Source: Chloracidobacterium sp. N (GTDB taxonomy: Bacteria; Acidobacteriota; Blastocatellia; Chloracidobacteriales; Chloracidobacteriaceae). Taken from it: DNA of 64,000 nucleotides. Shown one piece after another: positions 8,501 to 15,361 of the stretch. The notes under the pieces are model-generated. The model had not been told where the DNA came from. It saw nothing but the letters and a program-made list of their open reading frames with translations, and did no database searches. Within the stretch, counting starts at the first letter, position 1, and every line of letters starts with the position of its first letter. A program made the translations under genes and the position numbers. The stretch is taken from positions 434,001 through 498,000 of the forward strand of contig NZ_CP072643.1 of assembly GCF_018304765.1 (NCBI RefSeq), written 5' to 3'.

Positions 8501-10917
8501 CCACGGGGCGCTTTGCCCGCCGCCTGCTCGACCAGCGGCCCACGAGTGAAGCCCGCGCCCGGGCGCTGATTTCCTACTATTTCTTTCTCAGCGTCTGGCG
8601 GGAACCGGCCCGGGATTCCATCGCGCCGCTCCGCGCGGCCTATCAGGAAGGGGTTGAGACGGGCGATCTGGAGTTTGCTTCGACGGCGCTGCTGGCGGTC
8701 ACCTGGCTTGGTATCTTCATCGGCCAACCACTCGACAGCCTGGAACGCGACGCCCAAAAGCACAGCGAAGCCATCCGCGCCCTGCGCCAGGAACGCAACT
8801 ACCGGACGAACAACCTCTGCCTGTCCTACGTCCGCAACCTGCGCACCCAGACGGATGACCCGATGCAGATCACGTGGGGCGAGGGCGACCAGGCCATGGA
8901 CGATGCCGCCGTAGCGGCCACCGGCGACCAGGGAACCCTTGGCACCCTGGCCTATCTGCGGATGAAGCTTGCCTATCTGTTTGGCGACAACCAGCGGGCC
9001 TACGAACAGTCCCTGCTGTGCGAAGCCAACATGACCGGTTTGCAGTCATCCTGCCTCCAGCCGAACGTGTATCTGTTCGGCGCGCTGACTCGCCTGGCCC
9101 GGTTGCGCACCGGCCGTGTGGCGGAGCCGGAGGCCGAGGCCATGTGGAACTGGCTCGACGCCGCCCGCCGCCGCATGGCCCGGTGGGCCGAGCTGGCGCC
9201 GATGAACTATGGTCAGAAACTTCACCTGATAGACGCGGAACTCCACGCGCTGCGGGGTGACATCGGAGCCGCCCTGGAAGCATACGACCGGGCCATTGCC
9301 ACGGCGCGTGAAAATGGCTTCATCCACGAGGAAGCCCTGGCCAACGAGTGTGCCGCGCGCTTTTTCCTCGACCAGAAACGCACCAAAATCGCGCGCGCCT
9401 ATGCCCAGGATGCACGCCGCGCCTATGTCCGGTGGGGGGCGACGGAAAAGGTCCGGTATTTCGATGAGCAGTACGGCGCGCTGCTGACGGAGCCGGACTT
9501 CATGCGCTCAACCGGCACCCACATGGCGCTGACCACCACCAGCATCCCGACCTCCTCGACCAGCGGTGGCGGCTCACTCGATATGGCCAGCGTCATGAAA
9601 GCGGCCCGCGTGCTGGCCGGGGAAATCGTCCAGGAACGCCTCCTCGATGCCCTGCTGAGAATTGCCCTGGAAAATGCCGGCGCCACCCGTGGCGTCCTGA
9701 TGCTCCCCCGGGAAGATGGCCGCTGGTACGTCGAAGCGGAGCGGGATGTCCACCGCCCGGCGCCGGCCACGCCGACGCCGCGCCCGTTGGAAGAAGTTGA
9801 CGCGCTGCCGTTGAGCATCATCCACGTCGTCCTGCGCACCGGTGAAGGTATTTTCCTCGAAGATGCCACGGAATCCCCGGACTTCAGCCATGACCCTTAC
9901 GTTCAGTCCGTCGGGCTGCGGTCAGCGCTCTGCCTCCCGGCCCGGCATCGGGGGCAGGTACGCGCCCTGCTTTATCTGGAAAACCGCGCCGTCGCCAATG
10001 TCTTTCATGCCCAACGCCGCGAAGCCCTGACGATTCTCACCGCCCAGGCCGCGGTCTCGCTGGAAAATGCCCGCCTCTATGCCAACCTGGAGGAGAAGGT
10101 CCGGCAGCGGACGGAAGAGCTGGCCGAAAAAAACCGGCGCCTGGAACAAACCACGACCGAAATCCTGGATGGAATCCGTTATGCCGAGCGCATTCAGCGC
10201 GCCATCCTGCCCACACCCGAAGAACTCACCCGGGCCTTTGCCGAGCATTTCGTTCTCTGGCGACCGCGGGACATCGTCTCCGGCGATTTCTACTGGCTGC
10301 ACTGCTGGTGCACCGCCGGGCGCGAGACACGCTGGCTGGCCGTGGCGGACTGTACAGGCCATGGCGTACCGGGTGCGCTGATGTCCATGATTGGGAATGA
10401 ACTGCTCAACCAGATTGTCATTGAACGGGGCATCGAGTCGCCGGCGGCGATTCTGGAAGCCCTGGATACCGGCATCCGTACGGCATTGCGTCATGACGCG
10501 CGTCAGGATGCGCAGCGCGATGGCATGGACGTTGTGCTGTGCCAGCTTGAACCAGACGGCATTGTGACCTTTGCCGGGGCCGGGCGTCCGCTGTACGTCG
10601 TGGAACAGGGGCTTTTGCGCGAGATACGCGGCGACCGGGGCGGTGTCGGGAGCAGCAAACGGCAGCGTCTTTTCACCGGGCACCGCCTCCACCTGCCTCC
10701 CGGCGCGATGTTGTATCTGAGTTCGGATGGTTTTGCCGACCAGAACAATCCCCAGGGACAGCGTTACGGGTCTTCGGCGCTCAAACAAACGCTTCAGGAA
10801 GTGGCTTCCCAGGCGCTTCCTTTGCAGCAGCGGCACCTCGAATGGTGTTTTGACACGCACCGCAGCGGCGAGCCACAGCGGGATGATGTCACGCTGGTTG
10901 GCATCCGCATCTCGTAA
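5584..10917 (+). CDS. Multidomain Ser/Thr kinase - AAA ATPase/helical repeats - GAF - SpoIIE phosphatase, 1777 aa
   Basis: Domains in order: a protein kinase (about residues 10-275) with HKDVNPSNI at 136-144 and DFG at 157-159; an NTPase of the predicted-ATPase/AAA_16 type with Walker A GPSGIGKT at 342-349 and Walker B LFLDD ending near 472; a long helical repeat region to about 1330; a GAF domain (about 1350-1500); a short coiled coil (EEKVRQRTEELAEKNRRLEQ); and a SpoIIE/PP2C-type phosphatase (about 1555-1775) with SGDFYW, DCTGHGVPGALMS and SSDGFADQ metal-site motifs. It joins kinase and phosphatase outputs in one cytosolic polypeptide, as in multisensor hybrids of large-genome bacteria. The HRD triad is HKD. 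The start at 5584 gives the first kinase strand; upstream in-frame codons lack conserved character. Confidence 0.9.
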   Translation: MSVYDCVPPGYIVAAEVYRSTRTLVLRAQRADTGAFVVLKTTAEAMPPAALMQRYDHEWNLLSSLAAQAGECSSIICAHELTRVGHRPVLIVEDFGGQALRHLVASYAHLPLTERLTIALAVLDALEVIHAHNILHKDVNPSNIVVNRTTGQVKLIDFGIAVRSRRFAVRHTATDMFEGTLDYLAPEQTGRMSCPIDARADLYAFGVLLYELLTGSLPFRAHDPLEIIHAHLALVPPPVRQRNPQIPAPLSDIVAKLLAKSPDDRYQTAAGVRADLLECQRQLTGDGQHPPPTIDPFPLGRHDARTFVIPKRLYGREREVALLREAFDRISQNGCEMVLVTGPSGIGKTALIAELHVPVTARRGFFITGKYEQLRGSTPYSGLGLALRQLVRQLLARSDAELQSWREAIRTALGASAAMLLPIVPDLALIVGENMPAYEISGMEARHRLERAFEGLLSVFAARHHPLVLFLDDVQWADAASLELLAALARNRQRLQALIILASREQAESAGHSLTLALDTFRSTGIPLTYIPLKPLESDSVEQLTAAAMGATEDVAAVAAIVHRKTGGNPFFVRELLERLAADGWLTFHPGQGWRADLEGIATAALTENAVTFLIEKLHRCPASVQQVLHAAACLGSTFDVAQAALAAETDVSTAQAALEAAVAADLVLGEATAGRRTDRFAFVHDGVQQAAYELAPEAERRARHWRIGWRLLAAAHPLTPDTSLASFTTRLFDIVNHLNRGREQATAEEREELAHLNLHAGRAAKAAAAFAPALEYLQVGLELLPPDAWEHHYELALHLHLEAAETAFFSANPKVAQTLTQTVFHHARTLPDALLAHEIAILSHSAQYQFHAALAHARTVLQQLGIPLPKHPTPADIGAVWGRLGPHIASLDTDAPLNLPEMQDHQALAASRLLYRMSVPAFLSNSPLFTLVVLWRVALVLEHGLNDLAASSFVALGLVLCSGFNDPAQGYATGRFARRLLDQRPTSEARARALISYYFFLSVWREPARDSIAPLRAAYQEGVETGDLEFASTALLAVTWLGIFIGQPLDSLERDAQKHSEAIRALRQERNYRTNNLCLSYVRNLRTQTDDPMQITWGEGDQAMDDAAVAATGDQGTLGTLAYLRMKLAYLFGDNQRAYEQSLLCEANMTGLQSSCLQPNVYLFGALTRLARLRTGRVAEPEAEAMWNWLDAARRRMARWAELAPMNYGQKLHLIDAELHALRGDIGAALEAYDRAIATARENGFIHEEALANECAARFFLDQKRTKIARAYAQDARRAYVRWGATEKVRYFDEQYGALLTEPDFMRSTGTHMALTTTSIPTSSTSGGGSLDMASVMKAARVLAGEIVQERLLDALLRIALENAGATRGVLMLPREDGRWYVEAERDVHRPAPATPTPRPLEEVDALPLSIIHVVLRTGEGIFLEDATESPDFSHDPYVQSVGLRSALCLPARHRGQVRALLYLENRAVANVFHAQRREALTILTAQAAVSLENARLYANLEEKVRQRTEELAEKNRRLEQTTTEILDGIRYAERIQRAILPTPEELTRAFAEHFVLWRPRDIVSGDFYWLHCWCTAGRETRWLAVADCTGHGVPGALMSMIGNELLNQIVIERGIESPAAILEALDTGIRTALRHDARQDAQRDGMDVVLCQLEPDGIVTFAGAGRPLYVVEQGLLREIRGDRGGVGSSKRQRLFTGHRLHLPPGAMLYLSSDGFADQNNPQGQRYGSSALKQTLQEVASQALPLQQRHLEWCFDTHRSGEPQRDDVTLVGIRIS

Positions 10918-10966
10918 GAGTTCGGGTCATGGCAGGACTGTGCGCTTTGGGATTGGAAATCGTTGC

Positions 10967-11208
10967 TCAGGGTTCTTCAGCTTCGAGGCGCTGCAAGAAT
11001 CGCTCAACTGCTGATTTCAGGGCCGGTATGTCACGCTGCACGGTATGCCAAACAACGTCGGTGTCTATCTCGAAGTAGCCATGCACCAGGACGTTGCGCA
11101 TACCGATGATTTTGGTCCAGGGAATCTCAGCCGCCAGCATCCGAACCTCTTCTGGCAAGGCGCGGGCTGCCTCACCAATGATTTGAAGATGCCGAAGAAA
11201 CCACGTTT
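10967..11208 (-). pseudogene. hepT: hepT 3' part (HEPN toxin of a MntA-HepT pair), cut by IS insertion
   Basis: The fragment reads KTWFLRHLQIIGEAARALPEE and then MRNVLVHGYF, which includes the HEPN active-site pattern R-N-x(3)-H, and ends with ALKSAVERFLQRLEAEEP. It lacks the N-terminal helix of HepT, which is found beyond the insertion element at 12578-12688. HepT proteins are HEPN RNases paired with the nucleotidyltransferase antitoxin MntA. Removing the element joins ELL and QTWFLRHL exactly, as in intact relatives. Confidence 0.82.
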
Positions 11209-12577
11209 TTGACATACTCCCCTGCCTAAAGGCAGGGGATTCTTGTTCTTGGTTCTGCGAGCGCACTTACTTCATCAGGTTGCCCCTCTAAAGCAGCGGT
11301 GCATCTCTCCCCAAGCGTTCCCTCTTTCGAGGCAGTTCCCTTTTGCCCAAAGGTACTGTTTTGCCACTCCATTCCCAAGATGCTTAGTCCCTTCTTGAGG
11401 ATGTTCAAAGCCGCATTCTGGTCTCTGTCTGATTCAAATCCACATTTAGGACAACTATGGGTTCTGGTGGATAGGGTTTTTACTACCCTATGCCCACAGT
11501 TACTACAGTCCTGTGTGGTGTACTGCGGTGGTACGCTGACTACTGCCTTGTCCCATACCTTACCGTAGTAGTCTAACCACTGGGTGAACTGCGACCAGCT
11601 AGCATCATGAATGGATTTGGCAAGATGATGGTTCTTGACCAGGTTCTTCACCTGCAAGTCTTCGTACACCACGACATCGTGAGATGCCACCACGCACCGA
11701 GCTAACTTAATCACCCAGTCTTTACGCTGGCGTTGGACTTTCAGATGTGCTTTGCCTAGTCTTTTCTTTTGCTTGTGGTAGTTCTTAGATTGAGGTTTCG
11801 CCCCTTTCTTGAACTTCCTACTCAACCTGCGCTGGTGGCGCTTTAGCCGCTTCTCTGCTTTCCGCAGATACTTAGGACACTCTACAGGGTTGCCGTTCTG
11901 GTCGGTGTAGAAAGCCTTCAAGCCCAAGTCAATGCCAATAACATTGCCTGTGTATGCTCCCTGCTCTTTGCGCTCCACATCCAAGCAGAACTGAGCATAG
12001 TACCCATCTGCCCTGCGTATCACCCGCACCCGATTGATTTTGGATTCAAGAATCAACCGTCTTGCTTCACCATTGCAGTACAGAGCAAACGAGCCAGCAT
12101 TGAAGCCATCGGTGAACGAGATAGTCATCCCATCCCCTGACAGCTTCCAGCCAGATACCTTGTATTCCACAGAACGGCAATGCTTCTTGAACTTGGGATA
12201 CCCTTTCTTGACCGCCTTGTTTCTGCAGTTGGTATGGAACCGGGAAATGGAAGCCCAGGCTCGCTCTGCACTTGCCTGCCTTGCCGCTGAGTTTAACTTC
12301 CTGGCAAAGTCAAACTCTTTGGCCAGGTCTTTGCAGTGGGCATAGAGAACAGCTTTGTTGACGCTCTTGTTGTCCATCCAGTACCGCACACATTTGTTTC
12401 TGACAAACTGTGCGGTACGGATGGCTTCATCCAGAGCCTGATACTGCTCTGCTGTCCCGTTGAGTAGCTTGGCTTCCATTACTCTCATACTGCTATTTTA
12501 TCACAGGTTTGGCTTGATAAAACAGCGTGCGCCTTATATCCCTGCCCTAAAGTGCAGGGCTTTACGGCGTTTTTTCG
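11209..12577 (-). mobile_element. IS200/IS605-group element with tnpB only, inserted in hepT
   Basis: Boundaries were deduced by restoring the hepT frame: the left end follows TTAC (minus strand, 12581-12578) and the right end is at 11209, giving 1369 bp. There is no terminal inverted repeat or target duplication. Subterminal hairpins are present: CCCCTGCC/GGCAGGGG at 11219-11237 and CCTGCCC/GGGCAGG-like sequence near 12541-12560. No TnpA (Y1 transposase) is encoded, so mobility would need one in trans. Base composition is visibly lower in GC than the neighbours. Confidence 0.8.
11226..12488 (-). CDS. tnpB: TnpB RNA-guided nuclease (IS605 OrfB), 420 aa
   Basis: N-terminal helix-turn-helix OrfB domain, then a RuvC-like nuclease with three acidic sites: GIDLGLKAF (about residue 186), VYEDLQVKNL (about 277) and DRDQNAALNI (about 362). 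The zinc finger CSNCG...CPKCG lies between the last two. All catalytic residues are present, so the nuclease looks intact. The omega RNA of such elements overlaps the 3' end of tnpB and the right end, and its guide would be the flanking hepT sequence. Lower GC than neighbouring genes supports horizontal origin. Confidence 0.9.
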   Translation of the reverse strand: MRVMEAKLLNGTAEQYQALDEAIRTAQFVRNKCVRYWMDNKSVNKAVLYAHCKDLAKEFDFARKLNSAARQASAERAWASISRFHTNCRNKAVKKGYPKFKKHCRSVEYKVSGWKLSGDGMTISFTDGFNAGSFALYCNGEARRLILESKINRVRVIRRADGYYAQFCLDVERKEQGAYTGNVIGIDLGLKAFYTDQNGNPVECPKYLRKAEKRLKRHQRRLSRKFKKGAKPQSKNYHKQKKRLGKAHLKVQRQRKDWVIKLARCVVASHDVVVYEDLQVKNLVKNHHLAKSIHDASWSQFTQWLDYYGKVWDKAVVSVPPQYTTQDCSNCGHRVVKTLSTRTHSCPKCGFESDRDQNAALNILKKGLSILGMEWQNSTFGQKGTASKEGTLGERCTAALEGQPDEVSALAEPRTRIPCL

Positions 12578-12688
12578 GTAAGAGTTCATCTTGCTCAAAT
12601 GGTTTCCTGTTCGCGATCCGCATAGCGCTCAATGGCAGCAAGGGATGTCAGTATGTCGCGCAGTCGCTCTCTCTCTGCTATCCCTCAT
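12578..12688 (-). pseudogene. hepT: hepT 5' part with +1 frameshift
   Basis: The ATG at 12688 overlaps the mntA stop (ATGA). The frame reads MRDSRERERLRDILTSLAAI and then ERYADREQET, which is typical HepT start sequence, then hits TGA. Dropping one C from the CC near 12601-12602 restores REQETFEQDELLQ, which leads into the C-terminal fragment beyond the IS. The gene is therefore inactivated twice, by a single-base insertion and by the element. Confidence 0.78.
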
Positions 12689-12835
12689 ACGGGCACGGCC
12701 TCCTGAAGGACGCGCTCCCGAATGCGTGACTTCAAGTCTCGTTCCGTCACCACATCCACGCGGCAACCCAAAAGCTGCTCCAGGTCATACTGGAGCCCTC
12801 CGAGATCAAAAAGCGACCGTCCGGTTTCCAACTCC
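12685..12835 (-). pseudogene. mntA: mntA 3' half (MNT-type nucleotidyltransferase antitoxin)
   Basis: From the GGAG breakpoint at 12832-12835 the frame reads [20 protein letters not shown], then [14 protein letters not shown], and ends AVPV before TGA overlapping the hepT ATG. This is the standard C-terminal half of minimal nucleotidyltransferases, including the third acidic motif (VDVVT). The N-terminal half with the GS...D-x-D motif lies 23.1 kb away at 35940-36098. MntA in intact systems neutralises HepT by nucleotidyl transfer. Confidence 0.85.
12832..12835. other. Left breakpoint of the 23.1-kb insertion (GGAG core)
   Basis: On the minus strand hsdS ends in ...GACCGGAG and mntA resumes with GGAGTTGGAAACC. 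The same four bases GGAG occur at the other breakpoint (35940-35943). Swapping partners at this core gives uninterrupted mntA and hsdS. Confidence 0.75.
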
Positions 12836-13394
12836 GGTCCATGTAATCGAGGAAGCGGACGATGGCGGTTTGTTCGGGGAGGGGTGGAACAGGGACATAG
12901 AATGACCCAAGTCGCCCCTCGGCAATTGCCGGGTAAGCCGTGCCAACCGATTCGGCAGTTACACGATCAGTGAAAGTATTGCTCTGCACCAAGTAGCTCA
13001 CGTATTTCGGCTGTGTGCTGGGTCCTGGCGTCAAAACAGCAAAGCCGGTCGAACACACTAGAGCCTTTGCGTCTTTGTCCACATAATAGACCGCCTTCAG
13101 GTAAGTTCGAACGGTTGAGATAATGGTAACTCCCATATGGAGAACTCGTCTGGCGCGGGAGGGGGCGTTACCAAATCGCAGCCGTTGTGGCTCTCTGGTT
13201 AGAAAACCTGTGCCCACCGTACCTATGTCAATGTACCGGAATTCATAGTCAGCAGGAGTAGTGTCTGGCAGGACACTCGCATTTAACCGTACCAACCGTT
13301 TGAGCGGCTTGAGCTCCCAATGCTCCGGCACCTTGCCAAGCCAGGGGACGCCAGAGTCTTTGTAGGCGGGGTACGGCTTGAGTTCCTCGATCAT
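12836..13394 (-). pseudogene. hsdS: hsdS N-terminal half (TRD1), type I R-M specificity subunit
   Basis: The frame starts with ELKPYPAYKDSGVPWLGKVP (residues 4-23), the usual HsdS start, continues through one target-recognition domain and ends with the conserved segment [18 protein letters not shown] at the insertion joint. Past 12836 the frame runs into mntA sequence out of frame, so the product as now encoded has a foreign tail. The missing linker and second TRD are at 35036-35943. The start ATG overlaps the stop of the DUF262 gene (ATGA), implying translational coupling. Confidence 0.82.
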
Positions 13395-15181
13395 CAGAGC
13401 ACCTCAAACCAGCGTTTGATGCGAAGGGCCATGAGCCGGCGTCGCTCGGCAAGGAACGTTTCATAATCCGGCACCTGGCCGTTGAGCAGACTCTCTGGCA
13501 GGCAGTTCTCCTCGAAGTTCTGCCGCAGAACCTCCGGGTCGGTGATGCCGCCGTAGCGCTTCGGGCCGCCGTTCACCTGCTCGGCGATCTCCTTGAAGTA
13601 GACTTCCGGTGGCTTGTCGCCAATAGCGATATTGATTTCACTTTGCGCCATGACGAAGTTGGCGATCTGGTTGTACTGGCCACGGCTCAAGCCCTGCTGC
13701 TGAAGGTATCGCCGCGGGAAAATGTGGTGCTTGTCGCCGCGGTTGAGCAAGAGATCGCGCACGGTGATGTCCTTGGAGAGGAAACCCTTGTCGCCAAGCC
13801 GCGCTTGGGCGGCAAGATAGGCGATGAAGTACGGGGACTGAGCCGAAGAGGTCTCCATGAGCTGAGGCAACATTCCCGTCCAAAAGCTGTCCGGCAGTTC
13901 GGTCGCGATGACGGCGTCGGCATAGCTTCGCAGTCCTTGCGCTTCGAGCTGGCGGATGTCGAGGTCAAAGGCCGTCTCGGGACTGCCGGTATAGCGGCTG
14001 GTAAGGATGGACATTGCATACCAGCGGCGCACCAACCGCTCGATGTCGTCGGCCGCAAGCCCTTCGCGCCGGCCGCGCAGGTAGACAATGTAGACGAAGT
14101 TGACCGCGTTGCGGGAGGTGATCAGGTCACTGGTGACAAAGCCGGCCGACCGCAGGATCATGGTCAGGCGATCGAAATGGGTTTTGTTCATGAAGGCCAG
14201 AATGCCCGACTTGAGTTTAGCGAAGGACTCCTCAGCAATTGATTCTTCATACTGCTTGGTCTCGAAATTGCGCCCCGAAAGCAGCGCCACCAGGTCCTGC
14301 AGCTTGCCGCGGCCAAACTCGTAGGTGAACGCCACGCGCAGCATGTCCGTATAGGTGGGGTCGTAGAGGTCGTCGTTGACGTCCTTGAGCCAGCGCATGG
14401 CCGGCCAGAACTCGGACCGTACGAAATCCGGATCACCATTTTCGATCTTCGAGGCGAATTCGGGAGCGACCGCGAGGTGGCAGAAATAGTCAATCGCCTT
14501 GCGCAGGAGGTTGCCCCCGTATTTTTCGTTCACCGCGATCTTGGACATGGCAAAGTCGGCTTGGGAAAGCTCCACACCCGCCGAGTTCACACGGATAAAA
14601 ATCTCGGTGACCGTCTCGATGTCCAAATCGTCAGCCAGCTCGATCACGCCGACGTGGTTGTGAATGATCTTCCGTAGCCGCTCGAGGGTGGCGAACACGG
14701 CATCTTGTGAGGTACCCGCATTCCGTTGGCAATAATCTGTCACGATCTGGAAAACGCTCGCGGAGGGCGAGAACAGCTCGGCAATATCTGCCAACCACGC
14801 GGGATCTTTCGCGATGGCGGGGTTGCTGACCTCAAAGCGCTCTTCTTGCGGATGAAAAGCAATCCGGATGCGGACGGTATCGTAGTCCTTGGTGATGACC
14901 TTCCTGCCCAGGAGGGCGGCCATCAGCGCCGTGATCCGTTGCTGGCCATCAATCAGAATGCGCTTGCCGGCGGATAACGAGCCATCCTTGAGCTTGACCG
15001 TGGGGTTGCGCCAAGTGATCAAGTAGCCTACGGGATACCCACGGTAAAGGGAATCGAGCAGGTTGCGCACCTTGGTGGCATCCCAGACGAAGGGCCGTTG
15101 GATTTCGGGTATGGCGATCTCGCCGGATTTCACCCAAGTCAATAGGGTTTCAATGGGATGCGGGGTGACTGAGTAGCGCAT
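13394..15181 (-). CDS. DUF262/HNH (GmrSD-like) protein, 595 aa
   Basis: The N-terminal DUF262 (ParB-like) domain has the family motif [10 protein letters not shown] near residue 74 and EIQRPFVWD before it. The C-terminal part has [10 protein letters not shown] near residue 484, the HNH/His-Me finger motif of DUF1524-type nucleases. Proteins with this architecture include the GmrSD type IV restriction enzymes and related anti-phage nucleases. In those, DUF262 binds and hydrolyses nucleotide and HNH cuts DNA. The start at 15181 ([10 protein letters not shown]) is preferred over a slightly longer frame. The stop overlaps the truncated hsdS start. It is separated from the res gene by 180 bases, so it probably has its own promoter or is a separate module. 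Confidence 0.82.
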   Translation of the reverse strand: MRYSVTPHPIETLLTWVKSGEIAIPEIQRPFVWDATKVRNLLDSLYRGYPVGYLITWRNPTVKLKDGSLSAGKRILIDGQQRITALMAALLGRKVITKDYDTVRIRIAFHPQEERFEVSNPAIAKDPAWLADIAELFSPSASVFQIVTDYCQRNAGTSQDAVFATLERLRKIIHNHVGVIELADDLDIETVTEIFIRVNSAGVELSQADFAMSKIAVNEKYGGNLLRKAIDYFCHLAVAPEFASKIENGDPDFVRSEFWPAMRWLKDVNDDLYDPTYTDMLRVAFTYEFGRGKLQDLVALLSGRNFETKQYEESIAEESFAKLKSGILAFMNKTHFDRLTMILRSAGFVTSDLITSRNAVNFVYIVYLRGRREGLAADDIERLVRRWYAMSILTSRYTGSPETAFDLDIRQLEAQGLRSYADAVIATELPDSFWTGMLPQLMETSSAQSPYFIAYLAAQARLGDKGFLSKDITVRDLLLNRGDKHHIFPRRYLQQQGLSRGQYNQIANFVMAQSEINIAIGDKPPEVYFKEIAEQVNGGPKRYGGITDPEVLRQNFEENCLPESLLNGQVPDYETFLAERRRLMALRIKRWFEVL

Positions 15182-15361
15182 CGCGAATATTCTCTCCAAG
15201 AAAGTTCACAGAGAAAAGAGCAATGCTGGAATGAACGTCCAGCTCTCGACCTTCTCCGAAATTATGCCATCGCCCATTCTGCAGAAAGCAGCTCCGCCTG
15301 CTCCAGCACGGTCTCTGTCGCTTTCTCCTGCTTGTCCGGCGGCAGAATGGTTCGTCTGCAA

